From: Volvariella volvacea V23
Taxonomy: Eukaryota > Basidiomycota > Agaricomycetes > Agaricales > Pluteaceae
Length of the DNA: 64,000 nt
Direction of reading: 5' to 3'
Assembly: GCA_000349905.1 (NCBI GenBank)
Contig: KB722739.1
Span: 1,897,303-1,961,302 of the forward strand
Below, piece after piece: positions 13,501-28,265 of this stretch. The position numbers were made by a program, and so were the translations under genes. The notes under the pieces are model-generated. The model had not been told where the DNA came from. It worked only from the letters and a program-made list of their open reading frames with translations, and did no database searches. Numbering within the stretch: position 1 is the first letter of the stretch; each line of letters opens with the position of its first letter.

Positions 13501-14422
13501 TGATAGTGAGATTTCTCCTCGTGACCATACTTTCATCAAGACTACCTTCAGTAAAGGTAAGCCATTCAGCGAGCTTGAGGCCGTTTCAAGTCCCTAATGC
13601 TTTGCCATAGCAATGATATGTCGCGTGTGTTTAACCGAGGTCAAGAAGAATGCCGTTTTGTGTGAGAAATGCAGTTATATCGCTCATTCTACATGCACTC
13701 CACACGCGCCACCAACATGCGACTTCCGTGCTCAGTTACTCCGTTATGCCAACTATGCGGAGCAGGGCAACCCCTCCAGCCTATATGTTAACCCACTCGA
13801 CATCCTTAATGATGTCCGTCCTGCTGCACCAGGGTCGGACGTTCCCTACGTGTCTCATAGCACGCCACGCACAAGTATTGACGGCTCTGCGCCGCAGAAT
13901 GAACATTTGCACGCACCTAACGCCATGAAGCTCATTAACAAGGCTTTCAAACGCTCTCGATCGAATTTGAATCACGAATCCACTAGTCAGCCTTCAACAC
14001 CACAGTCAGCATCGCATTCATCACGACCACCACCACCACCTATAGAGAAGGACGTCTCCCGGAAATCCTCTGTTGTAAAGGCAACGAAAACGCATCATGA
14101 ACGCCCTATATCTTTAGCTAGCATCAGCACGAGCCGAGACTCTAGCATGCGAAGCGCTGCCACAGCTGCAGAAAGCTTCTCAAGTTCCAGCCGCAATCAA
14201 CGATCGCTACTATCGAACGAAGTTGACCTTCGAAGTGACTTACCTGCCGATGCTGGTGCGCTCGAAGCACCTCAACCGTCCCGCGTGACCTCAACCTCGG
14301 GTGCCTCCGAGGCGGTCACTATCGATGATATCCCAGGTGGCTTGCAACAAGATACAACCGCCAAACGCTCTCATAAGAAAAAGGGTGAATCCAAGTCTTC
14401 GGGGGGTTGCGCCATTCAGTAA
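7563..14422 (+). CDS. SIN-type STE11/Cdc15 (SepH, S. pombe Cdc7-like) protein kinase with CH, C1-like and CaaX
   Basis: Seven exons give an unbroken 2112-residue frame: 7563-9277, 9538-12319, 12374-12603, 12655-13040, 13091-13257, 13310-13556, 13611-14422. Order: Ser/Pro-rich region; calponin-homology-like segment at about residues 495-600 ([12 protein letters not shown], then [16 protein letters not shown], spanning intron 1); long disordered region; kinase domain at about 1500-1755 ([39 protein letters not shown]). A cysteine/histidine C1-like zinc finger starts at about 1843 ([19 protein letters not shown]). The basic C-terminus ends GGCAIQ, a CaaX-type prenylation signal. Kinase sequence fits the Cdc15/SepH/Cdc7 group that controls septation and cytokinesis. 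The ATG at 7563 is chosen because the codon before it is TTG. The fused CH and C1 parts suggest actin and membrane targeting (inference). Confidence 0.88.
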
Positions 14423-15541
14423 AATTTTGACTTGCTTTGACCTTTTTTGTTTGCTCTCACTCCTTTGGCCTGTCTTTTTTCCCCTTCGTTTCCATGTATC
14501 ATCTACTAATGATTTTGCTTATCTTGCGCCATCTTCCCCCTCTCACATGCGTTCCTTTATACACACGACATTGCTCCGTCTACGACTGTAGTACTAGTTT
14601 GGGACTTCCCACTATCTTTGCATCACTTCCGCTCCGATTCGTTCCATGTAGTATCATTTTTCGCTCTGCATATAACTTTACTGACTCTTTTGCTACCGGG
14701 ACAGTGGGCTACATTTCATACCACACAAATCTCGGGACTTGTACTCATTGCTTAACATGGCTACATCGCCTATGTTCCATCCGTTTTCACTCACATACAG
14801 TACACTAGTTACCACCTGGTCGGCACTGTAATACGACACTGTTGAATTTTACCTTCTTCAGGTTCCTTGGGTTCAACGCAAGACGGGTGTGGTGACCATG
14901 GATAAATTTAAACCTTACGTACTGCGGGAGCAACAGGGAATAACAAGTGTTCCTTGAGCAAACGCCACACGGCAGACTTACGCCTTGATTTTAACCACCA
15001 ACATCAGCATACCTCTTTATATCATCAACCATGAGGCAAGTCTCGACTGAAAATCAGATTTTGAAGGTCAGGTCTTTTTATCGGCAGGATCTACGCAAGT
15101 ACACATATGATCACTAGCGAATTCTCGTCCCATCGGATTTAATTAATGTTTAAACATGGCCAGAGGTTGCTGTAGCTTCCATTCAAGCCGGGTTACTGGT
15201 TTATGTATTATGCCATTGCGTCCCTATGAGCGGTCAACACACCCCTCTGGGAACTAGGGTTGCCACGAGTTCTGGTCCACATGCCGCTGCCTTCCTGCTT
15301 TTATCAAGTCAATGTCCCTCGGGCCTGGAGGGACAGAATAGAGCTTTGGTACGTCGTACCTCCGATGTCATTGAATGATCACAGGCGGCTTATCGTTCCC
15401 TATGAACAAGGAACAGGGTGAGATACATCTCGCACAAAGATGCGACGATCGCCGAGGGTTCATTATCCAGAACCCCCCCCCCTCTGCTGTCACATAATTG
15501 CCTAGTTCTAGGGGCGTGGCGTGGGTTAGGTGAGGACAAGG
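14423..15541. other. Intergenic
   Basis: T-rich 3' region of the kinase gene, then unremarkable sequence. A run of C around 15470-15482 is the only low-complexity feature. No supported gene. Confidence 0.5.
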
Positions 15542-15548
15542 TATAAGA
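15542..15548 (+). promoter_or_regulatory. TATA-like box of the secreted-protein gene
   Basis: TATAAGA lies about 110 bases before the ATG at 15651, a usual fungal distance allowing for a short leader. Confidence 0.4.
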
Positions 15549-15650
15549 GGGATCGAGCAAATTCCAGTGCAGACCTGCGGACTCGTGTGTTCCTTTCACG
15601 TCCAAAGGCCGCATTTTCTTGGTCTCTCATTTCCCTCCGCTAGCCCAAGA

Positions 15651-16866
15651 ATGTTGCGACTCGCATTGAAAACAGTCTCGCTATGGATATTTTTGGTCTC
15701 TCTACTTCCGGTTGTCTTGGGATTCCCAATTCGAGGAACAAATGCGGACCGTTTGGCTCGAGGGTTGCCACCAGCACCACCTGTATTCCGCAACGTCATT
15801 CCTGGGGGTCCTACACCAGTTTATGGTATGCCAATCGCTGTAATGTCATTCTATGATTATCCAACTTTCCTCACTAGCCGCCAAGAGAACGAATACGTCA
15901 CCAGTGCCTCCACCAACGTTAGTGCCCCTCCAGTATACAACCGGGATAGACCAAGCTGAATAATATGCAGGTACGAAGGACGAATTGAAGTGCGGGCCCT
16001 GGACGGACATGTATACGGCCGAGTAAGGGACTGGTCCTCCGGTTTCATGTGAGTACAGCTACTTCGTGGGGCTCGAAGGACCTAGATTAACATGGTGGTA
16101 TGGTAGCGGTGGTGTCAACTTCGGAGACATAGGGGATGACCTTGAAGTCAAGCTCATCAAGGCTAGCACCGGTTCATCTGGAGCATTGTATGATATCCTT
16201 GCGACTGTGGGTTCATATAGCTGTTGAGCATGCTGTTCGTGACCTGAACTCGTGTGACAGAACCCATCCTTCCCGGCTCCATACTATGTCGGAGCTGCTG
16301 GGACAAATACACTCGGGCCTGGCCACAGAACGTACGTAGCTTACCAATGCTGTCTCCCCAAGTGCTTATCCTGCGGCTATTAACCTTTAGTGTATCTTCA
16401 CTTGCAACTGTATACCAATGTGCGTATTACTAACTATTACACTCCACATCTGACCTATTCTTGTTGTAATAGCACCACCTGGATCAGTGCCTATTGGACA
16501 AAACGGCGTATATGGCCAGTCGGCGATTTGGAAGATTGATCCTGCCACGAAGGAGCTGAAAGGTAATCCTCTACTTCGAATTGCACCGACCTGCACCTGA
16601 TACCTCGTAGTATTCTATGTCAATCCTGATGGTAGTACCATAAGAGCCGTAATTGCGTTGAACCTCAGATCGGTAGGTATCTGCTTGTCCAAAATTAACA
16701 ATATTCATTCCAAACTTTCCAGAACACGCTCTTCTTCACGGGTGATCTAACGTTGTGGAATACGGATAACAATACACCCGCTTCTGAGGTTGTGAGTACC
16801 ACAGTCCTACCTTTCACATGAGTCACTGTACTGAGCACCCTCTTAAAGAAATACTTCATCGTTTAA
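15651..16866 (+). CDS. Secreted protein of a basidiomycete family of unknown function
   Basis: Exon 1 starts MLRLALKTVSLWIFLVSLL, a signal peptide, followed by a short pro-like segment (ADRLARGLPPAPP). Joining GTTTATG at about 15824 to GACGAATTG at about 15980 gives VYGRIEVRALDGHVYGRV. Later exons encode GGVNFGDIGDDLEVKL, PSFPAPYYVGAAGTNTLGPG, GVYGQSAIWKIDPATKEL, VFYVNPDGSTIRAVI and NTLFFTGDLTLWN, ending EVVKYFIV-stop at 16864-16866. This block order (IEV..G..G.V, YVGAAG, SAIW.., .VN.DGS, L.LTGD) recurs in many predicted secreted proteins of mushrooms. About nine small exons; one junction near 16187/16250 could not be placed in frame by eye, so either my splice choice or the gene is imperfect there. 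Function unknown. Confidence 0.6.
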
Positions 16867-17429
16867 GACATTTTTGACTCGTGCTGGTCAATCAGCCTCA
16901 TTGAGTTCTGGTATGATACCCCGAGCGAATGGACTATCACGGACTTCTTTGGCCCTAAACTCAAAGTATTAGTATTCGGACTTGAATATGGACAAGATTC
17001 CCTTTCACCGAATTAACTGAATGTCTTACACTACAGTCCACAGCGTTAAGTACTTGCCTTCTTACGGTAGTCTCTATGTATGACGTATCTGCAATTGGCA
17101 ACCATGGACAGAGCTAAGAGAATATATATGATGTCGTTTTGCTTGGCTGTTTGACTATCTATATTAGACAACTTGCTTCATTGCTGAGACCTGCACGAGA
17201 ACTTCGATCTAGAGGTCAGCAGCTTGCTATTAATGATACGACATTAAAGTACCAACTTGGCGCTGTGGCTGTACCCAGCCTTGGCTTCGACTCCCCACAT
17301 GCTTGACAGATTTGCCCCCCATTGCATCAAGGAAACAAGACTCATTTAACAAGGTATGCGAATGTTTGGTAATTGCTGTAGGCGTGAATATGACTGTCTT
17401 TTACCCAGATTTCTCTGCTAGATCGAATG
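16867..17429. other. Intergenic
   Basis: No gene supported. Downstream flank of the secreted-protein gene leading into the F-box-like relic. Confidence 0.4.
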
Positions 17430-18125
17430 GGGCCTTTACGGACCTACCGCATGAAATATAACATTCAATTACTGCAGGACTACACTACTTCTCTCCCCTT
17501 GGCGGCTCTTGTATCTCGTCTGTTTCATTAAGAGATCGTGCGCACCATCTATCGCGAAGCACATTCAATCGGGATGCAGCGTTTGCGAGTATTTCTTCAG
17601 TATTCCTTCCCGCAAGCTCTTGCAGACCTCGACACTTCTAAGCGCAATGCGGATGTCTGCATTTGTTTGCATCCGGAATTCGGGTCTTGGAAAGAATGTG
17701 GTTTGGGTCTGATATTGATGATGGATGGATGTAAACTTCCAATTTAGTACTTTGCTTGTCGTTCTGGGCCCGGAAACGCGCTTTTGTGTTCCTACTTGGA
17801 GTGTCACCTAGCCCATGGGGATTGATACCAGAGGTTGGATAGTACCTCAAAGTGCGTCCTAGCTCACTGCCATTTCATTCATTCGTGCTAGAAACAGCGG
17901 TACAGCATTGACATCGCTCTTACAGATCTGAACAACAGTTGCCGAGGTCTTCTGGGCATTGGGCATAAGGACAACCCCATATCTGATCCACGATTACTAG
18001 AGCCATTGAAATAGCTGCGGAAACCGGTGTTTGAATGGGAGCAGAAAAGGAGAAATCTGAAGCCCAGTACCGAGTATCTCATTAATTTCAGAGCCTTGGA
18101 GGTAATCAAGCATCGCGAGGTCAGT
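17430..18125 (+). pseudogene. Decayed F-box-like paralog
   Basis: Conceptual translation keeps several blocks shared with the intact genes at 19045-20220 and 26200-27389, in the same order. These are a PHEI.HSI piece (intact LPPELYHLV), SLPLAALVSRLF (intact LSVALSSRLLY), TIYREAHSI (intact HIYREVHPF), QALADL (intact QTLADLV), and further on RLLEPLK.LRKPVFEWEQ and LINFRALEVIKHREV (intact RVLASLKQLRKLAFEW and LVNLEVMDIVQYHK). The blocks lie in different frames, contain stops (for example TAA after SRLFH), and the middle of the gene is missing. It is a relic of the family, likely non-functional. Confidence 0.7.
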
Positions 18126-19044
18126 TAAAGAACTATTTTCCCCCTACAATTAAACCAATCTCCTTGCTGTTTCCCGGTTTCCCTCCACTTGCTACAAGGC
18201 TCGTGATGAGATTGCACAAGCACCATTTCAGTGCAACCAAGCTTGCGGTACGTCAGCATAGGAGTCATGAATGAAGTCAAGTACAATCGCACCGACTATT
18301 CACTGCTAACAAAAGGCACTATCATGATAAGCAAACGACCAGTGATAGAGGGTTTGGTGGCCTTACCCAAGTCTACATCTGATACCCATCTTGACGACTT
18401 CTCTCATAAGTGTAATTAGGGTGTTTGGCCTTCGTTTTATTCAATCTGTGAAGACCGTCGTGCCTCTGCCAAGCTATTTCATGCAGTATTGAGACAAAGA
18501 CCGGTCCACATGTCTTGTTTACTGCCAGTGTGAAGTGCAGGCTTGGCTTGGGGCCTGAGCGGTGATCACCTCTATCTGCAGGGTGGAGGAAATGGGTTTT
18601 GAGCGGGTAGTTTATGGGAATTGAACGACCGGGGTGCTTGCAGGATGGATGGGATATGGGGGTTTGAAGAATGATCTATGAGATCTGCAGGCACCAATTT
18701 CTTTTTGAGTTCACTAGCCTGAGGGACGTGTTGCAATCTTGGCATTGCGAGATTGGGTGGTGACATCAAGTACCAGTGTGGAGGAATGCAAGCCGTGATG
18801 CGCATATGCGTTTCTGCAAGGGGGGCACCACTGCCCCGATTTCCAAACCACACTATCAAGTACCCACTGCTAGCACCAGTGTGACCAGTCGTGACCCTCG
18901 TATCTTTATCTCAACTCCTTACAACCAATAATCCACTCCATTGACAACCAGACCTCTGGGAAAAGGTGCGCTGGCACTCCACTCTTGCCAGTGTCACCTT
19001 ATTCAGGTTCTCTCGACAATCAGGTCTCCCTACCTTTGCTCGAA
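18126..19044. other. Intergenic
   Basis: No gene supported. The upstream 150 bases of the F-box-like gene are C/T-rich. Confidence 0.4.
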
Positions 19045-20220
19045 ATGATGGGCATCTCAGCCCTCCCTCCAGAGCTCTATCATCTAGTCACTGAGCACCT
19101 TTTGGATGACATTCCTACCCTCCTTTCAGTAGCCCTCTCTTCTCGCCTACTTTACCAAGAAGCAGTACAACATATCTATCGTGAAGTACACCCATTTCAC
19201 ATTACCGACAGGCGCGCATTCCTTCGAACCATCACCAGCTCCCAAACCCTAGCAGATCTGGTCCGTGGTTGGACAATAGATCTCCCAATCCGTGATGAAA
19301 ACGAAGACTTTGCCAACTTGGCCGTAGCCGGCGTTCGCGCTCTTCGAAATCTAAAATACATTCGTGTTCAATGCGCAAGCAATCGGCATGGCATACAAAC
19401 CCACAAAGTTCTCAGTCATGCGAGTTTCCAACTGGATAGCATACGCTGGGAATGCACACTGAAGTCTCACAAAGCATTTTTGTGCTCTTGGATGAAAACT
19501 CATCCCAATCTCACCAATTTACACATGGCTGCACTTTGGACGTCGGATGCCTCGCTCAACGTGGATCCTACCTCGTTGCCACCACTTACCCGTGTCGGTG
19601 GCACCCATGCTACATTAATATCACTCTTGCCTGTGTGTCCCACGATCACAGAAGTTTACTGGACCACAGCTTTCGGGGAAGGCTCGGTGGCTCATCCACG
19701 GGTATTGGCGTCGCTGAAGCAGTTGCGCAAACTCGCATTTGAATGGGTGCGGGCGCAGGTAAAGTTATGGGGTGTCGTAGATTATCTGGTCAACTTGGAA
19801 GTTATGGATATAGTCCAATACCACAAAGTACGTTGAGTGCTTAGTTTTGCTGCTCGCGGTTTAATCAACTTCTCGACTGTTGCGATTTCAAAGGAGAAAA
19901 ATGATCCACTCCTGGAGGAAGTTATAGGAAAGATACCAAAACTTCGATGGGTCCTAGTGCATTCCCACTACAATCACACTTGGGATAGGACCTATGACGA
20001 GCTTGCATCTGCTATTTTTCGGAGTAACACCAGCTTACGATACATCAGTATTGAAATTCCTGAACAATCTAACTTCACCCAATACGCATATTATCACTAC
20101 TACAAACGGGATTCGACAGCGAAGTCGCTTGTAAAGTTTCTTGGAGTGGCTGGAGCGCAGAGATGGTTTTGGGGGTTCAACGAGAAGCGTTATTTAGAAG
20201 AGGGATGGGAAGGATTTTAA
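19045..20220 (+). CDS. F-box-like / LRR-type protein, copy A
   Basis: Two exons, 19045-19827 and 19894-20220, encode 369 residues. The N-terminus (residues 4-50: LPPELYHLVTEHLLDDIPTL, then LSVALSSRLLYQEAVQHIYR) looks like an F-box-type helical motif, followed by regularly spaced leucine-rich strands (RALRNLKYIRV, HPNLTNLHM, LKQLRKLAFEW). Such proteins in mushrooms are usually predicted SCF substrate adaptors. The start at 19045 is preferred because the equivalent Met starts copy B; the frame upstream opens only with TTG. The intron position and phase are the same in copy B. Copy B lies 6 kb away in inverse orientation. Substrate unknown. Confidence 0.75.
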
Positions 20221-20453
20221 TCAGATTTGTGAGTGTCCCAAAGTTGGTTCTCTCGATTGCTTATAAACAACGCTGGGAAGAAGATGCCCCGTCTGCATGT
20301 ATATATTCCTTGTCAAGCTAAACTCAAGCTAATTCCAGACAACGAAACCATACAATGATGTTAAGAATAAAAAAGGAATACACCGTCCCATTTCGAATTC
20401 TACTTTTCACTCATTGATTGCATTGCACAGCGTGAGCATATCCCGCAAGTCTT

Positions 20454-22338
20454 TCAATCTTGAATCTGAACTTTGATTGCGCCCTGAGAAGGGTCAGCAG
20501 CGACATAGAACGCATCAACAGCATCTTCGAGCGCGAAGCGATGCGTTACGAGTGGCTTAAGGTTAATCAATCCACCGGCAACAAGGCGAATAGCTTTCGG
20601 GTACTACAAAAACGGTTTAGTGGCTTCAACAGCGTGTCGCTTTTTGCGTGGCAGCGGCGAATTGCGCACCTGGTTGCAGTATCTGTATTGGAAGCTAACG
20701 TCAATTTCATTTGCACTCAAGTGCATGAACGGGAACTACGTAAGATGTGTTATCAGTCCATTTCAACAGCCTGAAGTGTGCTGACATGCGACTTACGTTC
20801 TGCTCGCTCTTCCCGACGCCAATGATGAACGCCTTTCCGCCGAATGCCAAAGACTGTCACAGAAATTCACAAACGCGATCAGGTTCGTCTGTTTCCCTTC
20901 TTTTTCAAAGATAAAGGACTTACATAAATGGCGGTGTGCACGCTGCTTTCCACACCCGTGCACTCCAAAGCGACTGTCAAACTGACACCGGCGACTTGTT
21001 TAATCCTCTCTGCCTCCTGTTGGGGAGTAGCATTTCTGTCAATGAGGACGGTTCTAACTCCAGGAACGAGCTTTTTAGCAAAGTCCAATCGACTTTGGAA
21101 CAAATCCGTTATGATGATGGGTTCCGCGCCGGCTGCTCGTGCAGAGAGAAGTGTGACAAGACCGATTGGGCCAGCACCGCTTTAAAACCCCATATCGCGT
21201 TGTGTCAGCGAATTGCAATGATAGTGAGTCCGTGGTTTTGGGGGTGGACTTACCAAATGAGAGTAGGGTCACCGAGACGGAGACCTGCTCTTTCGATTCC
21301 TGCTAAAGCAACCGCGAGCGGTTCACAAAGGGCACCTTCTTCATAGGATACGGACTCGGGGAGGGGGTGTAGCCATTGTGCCGGGTGCAAATGCCATCTC
21401 GTAAGGGTACCTGTAGAGTTCAATGAAAGAGGCGAGGCAAAAGGCAGGCAAAGGACAATGATAGCAAGGTTGTTAAGTGAGTAATCGTGCTGGAATCGCC
21501 AGTGGGGTGGACTTGCCATGGTAAGGAGGCGTGGAGAAGAATACCACATCGGGACAAGCATTGTACCTCCCTGTGCGGCATGGATCACAGGATGGCTGGG
21601 AGCAAGGGATGCCCGCCTCAATGGCCACGCGGTCGCCTGCGAGCACAACAAAAGACGATAACGAAATAATTTAGCATGCGCATGGGGGATGTGATATGGA
21701 ATGTCGTTAACCTGGTTTTAAGTGAGTCACACCCTCGCCGACTTCGACGACTTCACCGGCAGATTCATGTCCTGATCCGCACTATGTGGTTATGGAAGGG
21801 TTCGTAGTGATGAGAGACGGATATTTATTTGTTATGCTAATGAAAGAGATTCTCACCTCGTCGGTGACGACCATGGAATCCCCTATACGACCATGTTTCC
21901 AGAAGTGGACATCACTCCTGTAACACAATGCACAGGCAATCAGAATCACGTCTCTCCACTCCACCGTCCTCCCACCGACACCGCTCTCATACCCAACAAG
22001 ATATACCCCAACAGGGCTTAGTCTCATTCCATCAGACACATATTCCGACCGCCCAACAGCTATCATCCCGAAAGAGACATATCCACTCACCCACAAATCC
22101 CCGTGGCTCTGACATGAACCAAGACCTGTCCAGGGCCAGGTTTTAATATCGGCTTTTGAACGAGGTGGATTTCCTTCTTATGGTTATAAAATGCCGCGAT
22201 GTTAGGCGCGCGTTCAGCCGCTGATTCTTGAGGTCGCGGTGGTTTCTCCCCTGCAGGCAACACTCGAAACTCTGGGTGGTCCAGAACTTTACGGGGGTTG
22301 TAGATTTCTGTAAAGGCAGCTGTGGTGGTGGTGCTCAT
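20454..22338 (-). CDS. lad1: L-arabinitol 4-dehydrogenase (zinc-dependent MDR)
   Basis: The enzyme oxidises L-arabinitol to L-xylulose with NAD in fungal L-arabinose catabolism. Read across about eight exons the protein shows [16 protein letters not shown] (catalytic zinc Cys), [12 protein letters not shown] (zinc His/Glu), [19 protein letters not shown] followed by NAC (four-Cys structural zinc site), [30 protein letters not shown] and [20 protein letters not shown] with ITD (Rossmann fold, Asp favouring NAD). The end is [13 protein letters not shown] at 20454. The [13 protein letters not shown] block is what I associate with arabinitol rather than xylitol dehydrogenases. The N-terminus has about 45 extra residues before the catalytic fold. 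Sorbitol or xylitol dehydrogenase is the alternative. Confidence 0.82.
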
Positions 22339-23427
22339 CGTGTGGTATAGCAGTACTAGTCAATGTCCTGCTGGTGGGTCTGGGCAGTCAAGAGCTCGTG
22401 GATGAAGCTGGGTTGGAGAGAGACAGTGGGACCAGAAGATCCGATAACTCCCTGCTTTATCACACCTCTCCCAGAATGTCGACAGGGGATGGAGAAGTCC
22501 CTGGCCAGGTCATATGGCCAATGTTTTGAATGCACATCCAATCCAACTGCAATATGTTTCTCGGACCGTTGTCGGAGTTTTCGGGTAGCGGACCGACTGC
22601 GACGAGCTATGGACCTACAGCGGCGGTTCCGAGGACATGCACATTAAGTTTGGGATGTACATATGCGTATAGATCTTGAAAGGGGTTCTTCAGTGTCGTA
22701 TAGCATCCAATGTGCTATCTGTGGCAATACAGCGGGGGCGGACACGGCACGGTCGACCGTTGATAAAAATAATAATTAAATGACGAACTTGAAGGAAAAT
22801 ACTTGAAATCATCCAGTAACCTCATTAGGTTTTCAACGTTTTGTTCCCGATTCAACTAGCCACAAGAAGACACAGAACACCAAAGCACCAAAAAAGCACA
22901 CACGAAGGAAAGGAAGGAAGAAGAGAATCCAAATTTTGTACATGCGGTAGGAGCTACTGCGCGTTGCAGGGACTCGGATACCGTAATTAACTTGTGTCAT
23001 TATCTCGCGACTTTGTCCTGAAAGAAAGCAGAAAGCGGTAGAAAGGGGTGGGGTGAAGTAGATGAGGTGGAGGAACGGAGAGTAGAAGGGGAACGATGTA
23101 ATCAAAAGAAGGATCAAGATCAAGAAACATTGAATCAAAAACAAGAGACGTGATGAGATATTTCCATTTTGCATTTCGTTTCGTTGGGGTTGAATTGTCA
23201 ATGTGGTGTGGTGGTAATGGTAGAAGAAACTGGAAAGAGAGAAAACATTATGCGCGTGCCCTTTCATTCCGATGGTATCCAAGTCCGAGGGAATTGGGGG
23301 GTATTGTGTGTATAGGATATTGCATTGAGTTTTGAGTTTATCTCGAGTTTATGCTTAGACTTGCGTTTGTGGAGACAGTGAGTCATATGTGGTCGCGGAC
23401 GTGAATATGCACCCAGACATGGACAAA
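22339..23427. other. Intergenic
   Basis: Upstream of the dehydrogenase and downstream of the NDR kinase. Open frames here lack domain signals; 22840-23130 is purine-rich on the + strand. Confidence 0.5.
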
Positions 23428-25320
<1,893 letters not shown>

Positions 25321-26199
25321 CCCAAGGCGCTAAAAACATGACAACTCATACAATCCTCGGATTTTCTGCCTTCAGGTTCTGGTTGCGGGGGTTGTTGGTG
25401 CGAGTTGTTGGTGGGATGAGAAGAACCTCCCTGTTGAGGCGACTGGTACATGATGAAAGGTGTTTTGAATGATAGAAGATGAGCAAGTTGAAAGAGGGAA
25501 GAAGAGAAATGAAAACGGAATCAAAAAAGGGCGGGATTTGGAGTAAAGCGACTGCTGACAACCGTTAACCTCTTAAGCGAAATTACAAGCAACTGCAAGC
25601 ACAGAATTCCCCATCGTCAAGGCAGTCAAGCTGATAACCGCATACGTTGCCATACTTTCTGTGAAAAAAAATGGGTACAACTGAATGTCCTAATGAATAA
25701 CAACCGTTGAATCCGCCACGACGACGACAATGACGACCTTGCCGACTATAACGACCCGACCCTTCGAGTCTGCATCCCCATTGGTCCATACGCTGCCCCA
25801 CCCGCTCGTCCTAGCACAGAGCCGCGTACTAGCTGCACTCTCCAGATGCCCTTGTGCTTGCCCATTCCAGTCTTACGCATGCGGCCTCGAACTCAGGATC
25901 GGAGACTTACCCGCACGGAAGCAAATGCTAAAATTGATAAGGGATTTAGTATTGTATAGCCTTAGATATCTCCCATTTACTCTTAGATGACGCAATTCCC
26001 TAAATCGCTGATCGTAAACGACAGTAACGAACAGTTGTTCTCTTTACTATGCCACCAGGACCACGCAGCTGGACAGTACAGTATATACCCTCCTACTGCA
26101 ACTTGTTAATGTTTCTATTATTACAACAAGAAACATCATATATAGTACTCCCTCCTCAGGTAGATATCCTCAGAGAAATAGGAGCGCTAACGGACCCGT
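25321..26199. other. 5' region of the NDR kinase and intergenic
   Basis: The first 130 bases contain an open frame on the - strand beginning MYQSPQQGGSS (ATG near 25452), Gln/Pro-rich like NDR kinase N-termini, but it is out of frame with the kinase. The rest has no supported gene. Confidence 0.4.
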
Positions 26200-27389
26200 T
26201 CAAAGCCCATCCCATTCGTCTTGCAGGTACTTCTCATCTTCGAAGCCCCAAAACCATGACCGTGTCATAGCTTTAGTGGCAAACATAACATGCGAACCGG
26301 TTGCCAAACCCCGTTGGTAATGCATGAATTCATGTTTGCCGTCTCGTCGAGGGTTGGTGTAATTCTCGATAGAGACATAGCGCACGTTGGAATTACTCTG
26401 AAAAATAGCGGATGAAATGGTATCCAAAGTCCTGTTGGCCAGATATGTGCAACGTAGTACGACCCATCGAAGTTTTGATATCGTATTTGTCACATCCTCT
26501 ATAAGGCCGCATACTGAGTCCTGTAGAATCCATGCACAAAAATGGTTAAGCCACCAATAATGGAACCGAATGCTTTTAGTTATGGGCTCACATCATAGTA
26601 CTCATCCTGATAATGCATTACTTCCAAAACTTCTAGATGAGTCAGGTAGGCTGCGATGGGCCGTAACCTTATCCTCTGTCGCTCCCACGCAAATACGAGT
26701 TTACGCAATTGCTTTAGAGACGCCAAAACCCGTGGGTTAGCCTCGAAGCCATCAGCATGAGCCCTGGTCCAGCAGACCTCTGTGACTGTAGGACATATAG
26801 GCAGGAGCGACAACAGGGTGGCATGCGTACCACTAAGGCGCGTGAGTGACGGCACTGATGCGACGTCCACCTGAAGCGAGGCAGGGTACCTCCAGAATAT
26901 ATCCATGTGTAATTCAGTGAGATTGGGATGAGATTTCAACCAAGAACACAGGAATGCCTTTTCTGACACTCCCATGCACATCCATCGTATGCCATCAAGT
27001 TGGAAAGTTGCGCTGTTGAGAATCCCCTGAATTATGCCGTGGTCGTCGAATCTATATCCAATTGCAATTTGCTTCAGGTTTCTCAGAGCAACAACTCCGG
27101 TAGCGAGTAGAATGAAAAAGTCCTTGTTTTCATCTTCATCACTTGATAAGAGATACAACGACCACCCGTAAACGAGATCTGCTAAGAATTGGGAGGTGCT
27201 GACGGTACGAAGAAATGCGCAGATATTTCTTGGTTCCGATGGATGTGATTCGTGGTAAATGAGATGTATTGACTCTTGGTATAGCAGGCGGGAAGAGAGG
27301 GCTATTGCAAGAAGGGTAGGGGTATCACCCCGAAGCTGTTCAAAGACTAATGGGTAGAGCTCCTGAGGGAGCTGTACAGCGGTCCCCAT
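26200..27389 (-). CDS. F-box-like / LRR-type protein, copy B
   Basis: Two exons, 27389-26592 and 26520-26200, encode 372 residues closely related along their length to copy A (19045-20220). Shared blocks include LPQELYPLV, ALSSRLLYQESIHLIYHE, FLADLVYGW, ALRNLKQIAI, KAFLCSWLKSHPNLTELHM, GTHATLLSLLPICPTVTEV, NPRVLASLKQLRKLVF and, after the intron, ISKLRWVVL and SWFWGFEDEKYL. The intron sits at the matching place and phase. The ATG at 27389 corresponds to the copy A start; the longer frame begins with TTG. Role inferred as a substrate adaptor; target unknown. Confidence 0.75.
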
Positions 27390-28265
27390 TTTGAGGATCA
27401 GCTGGCCTGGTTGTAAGGTGTAAAAGATGGGAGCCGAGGGAGTATTCAAGTATGCTGGCCTATCTTTTCATGAAGCAGATGGAAGCTAGCCAGGTCACGC
27501 TTAGACAGCGTCGTGACTGTGGCGGTGTTCACCCAGGTACGACTTGAAAAGAATCGGTGAAGACACGTACAGGGGTCATACGCGTGGACCAACTGCCCGG
27601 TCGTATTGAAGTGTGCTTATACGATGACTGTTGAGATCTTTGAGACACAATGGTGCTCTTATTCCCTAGACGAGACAGACCTCCTTCGTTGTCAGCCTAC
27701 TTCCAATCATTCAGTGTAAGAGTATTCCCTCGGCGCTATCATCATGGGGTAGCTTCAACAGCGATTAATCAGCATTGCTCACGCGTTGGCAATTTGGCAA
27801 AAATGGTTGGCAGTATTGAGGCTTACTGGGTGAATCTTACTTTATATATGTGCACACTAATCCAACTCAAGCAGCTAGTGCCTTTACTTGGCTTAAGAAC
27901 GTATGCCAAACTATTGACATGCACGCCAACCCGTTCGACAAGGTGTGTAGAGACCTAGGCACATTCGCGATATGGTTCATCTTCGCGCATTCTATTACGG
28001 TAGCTGGATATTCGTCGTTCTGTTGATGTTCTGCAATGAAGAAGCAAAGTGCAAAAGCGACAAACCACATCTCCTCCCCGCTGGATGTCGGGATTTCATA
28101 GCGGAAATGATTTGGGTATTATGCGTCTCTGTGTGGAACGTATTTCTTGGTTCCAGTTCGTATTGTGTGATTGGGAAGTGGTATTTCAGTGCTGTGATTG
28201 GTTCTGTCCCCCTTCTGGCATACTTTCCTGCTTCCTGGCGCGCTGACGAATTCCGCCTACGAAAT
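27390..28265. other. Intergenic
   Basis: A hydrophobic + strand frame at 27972-28277 (ATG, about 100 codons) has no recognisable domain and no matching splice context, so I do not call it. Nothing else seen. Confidence 0.4.
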
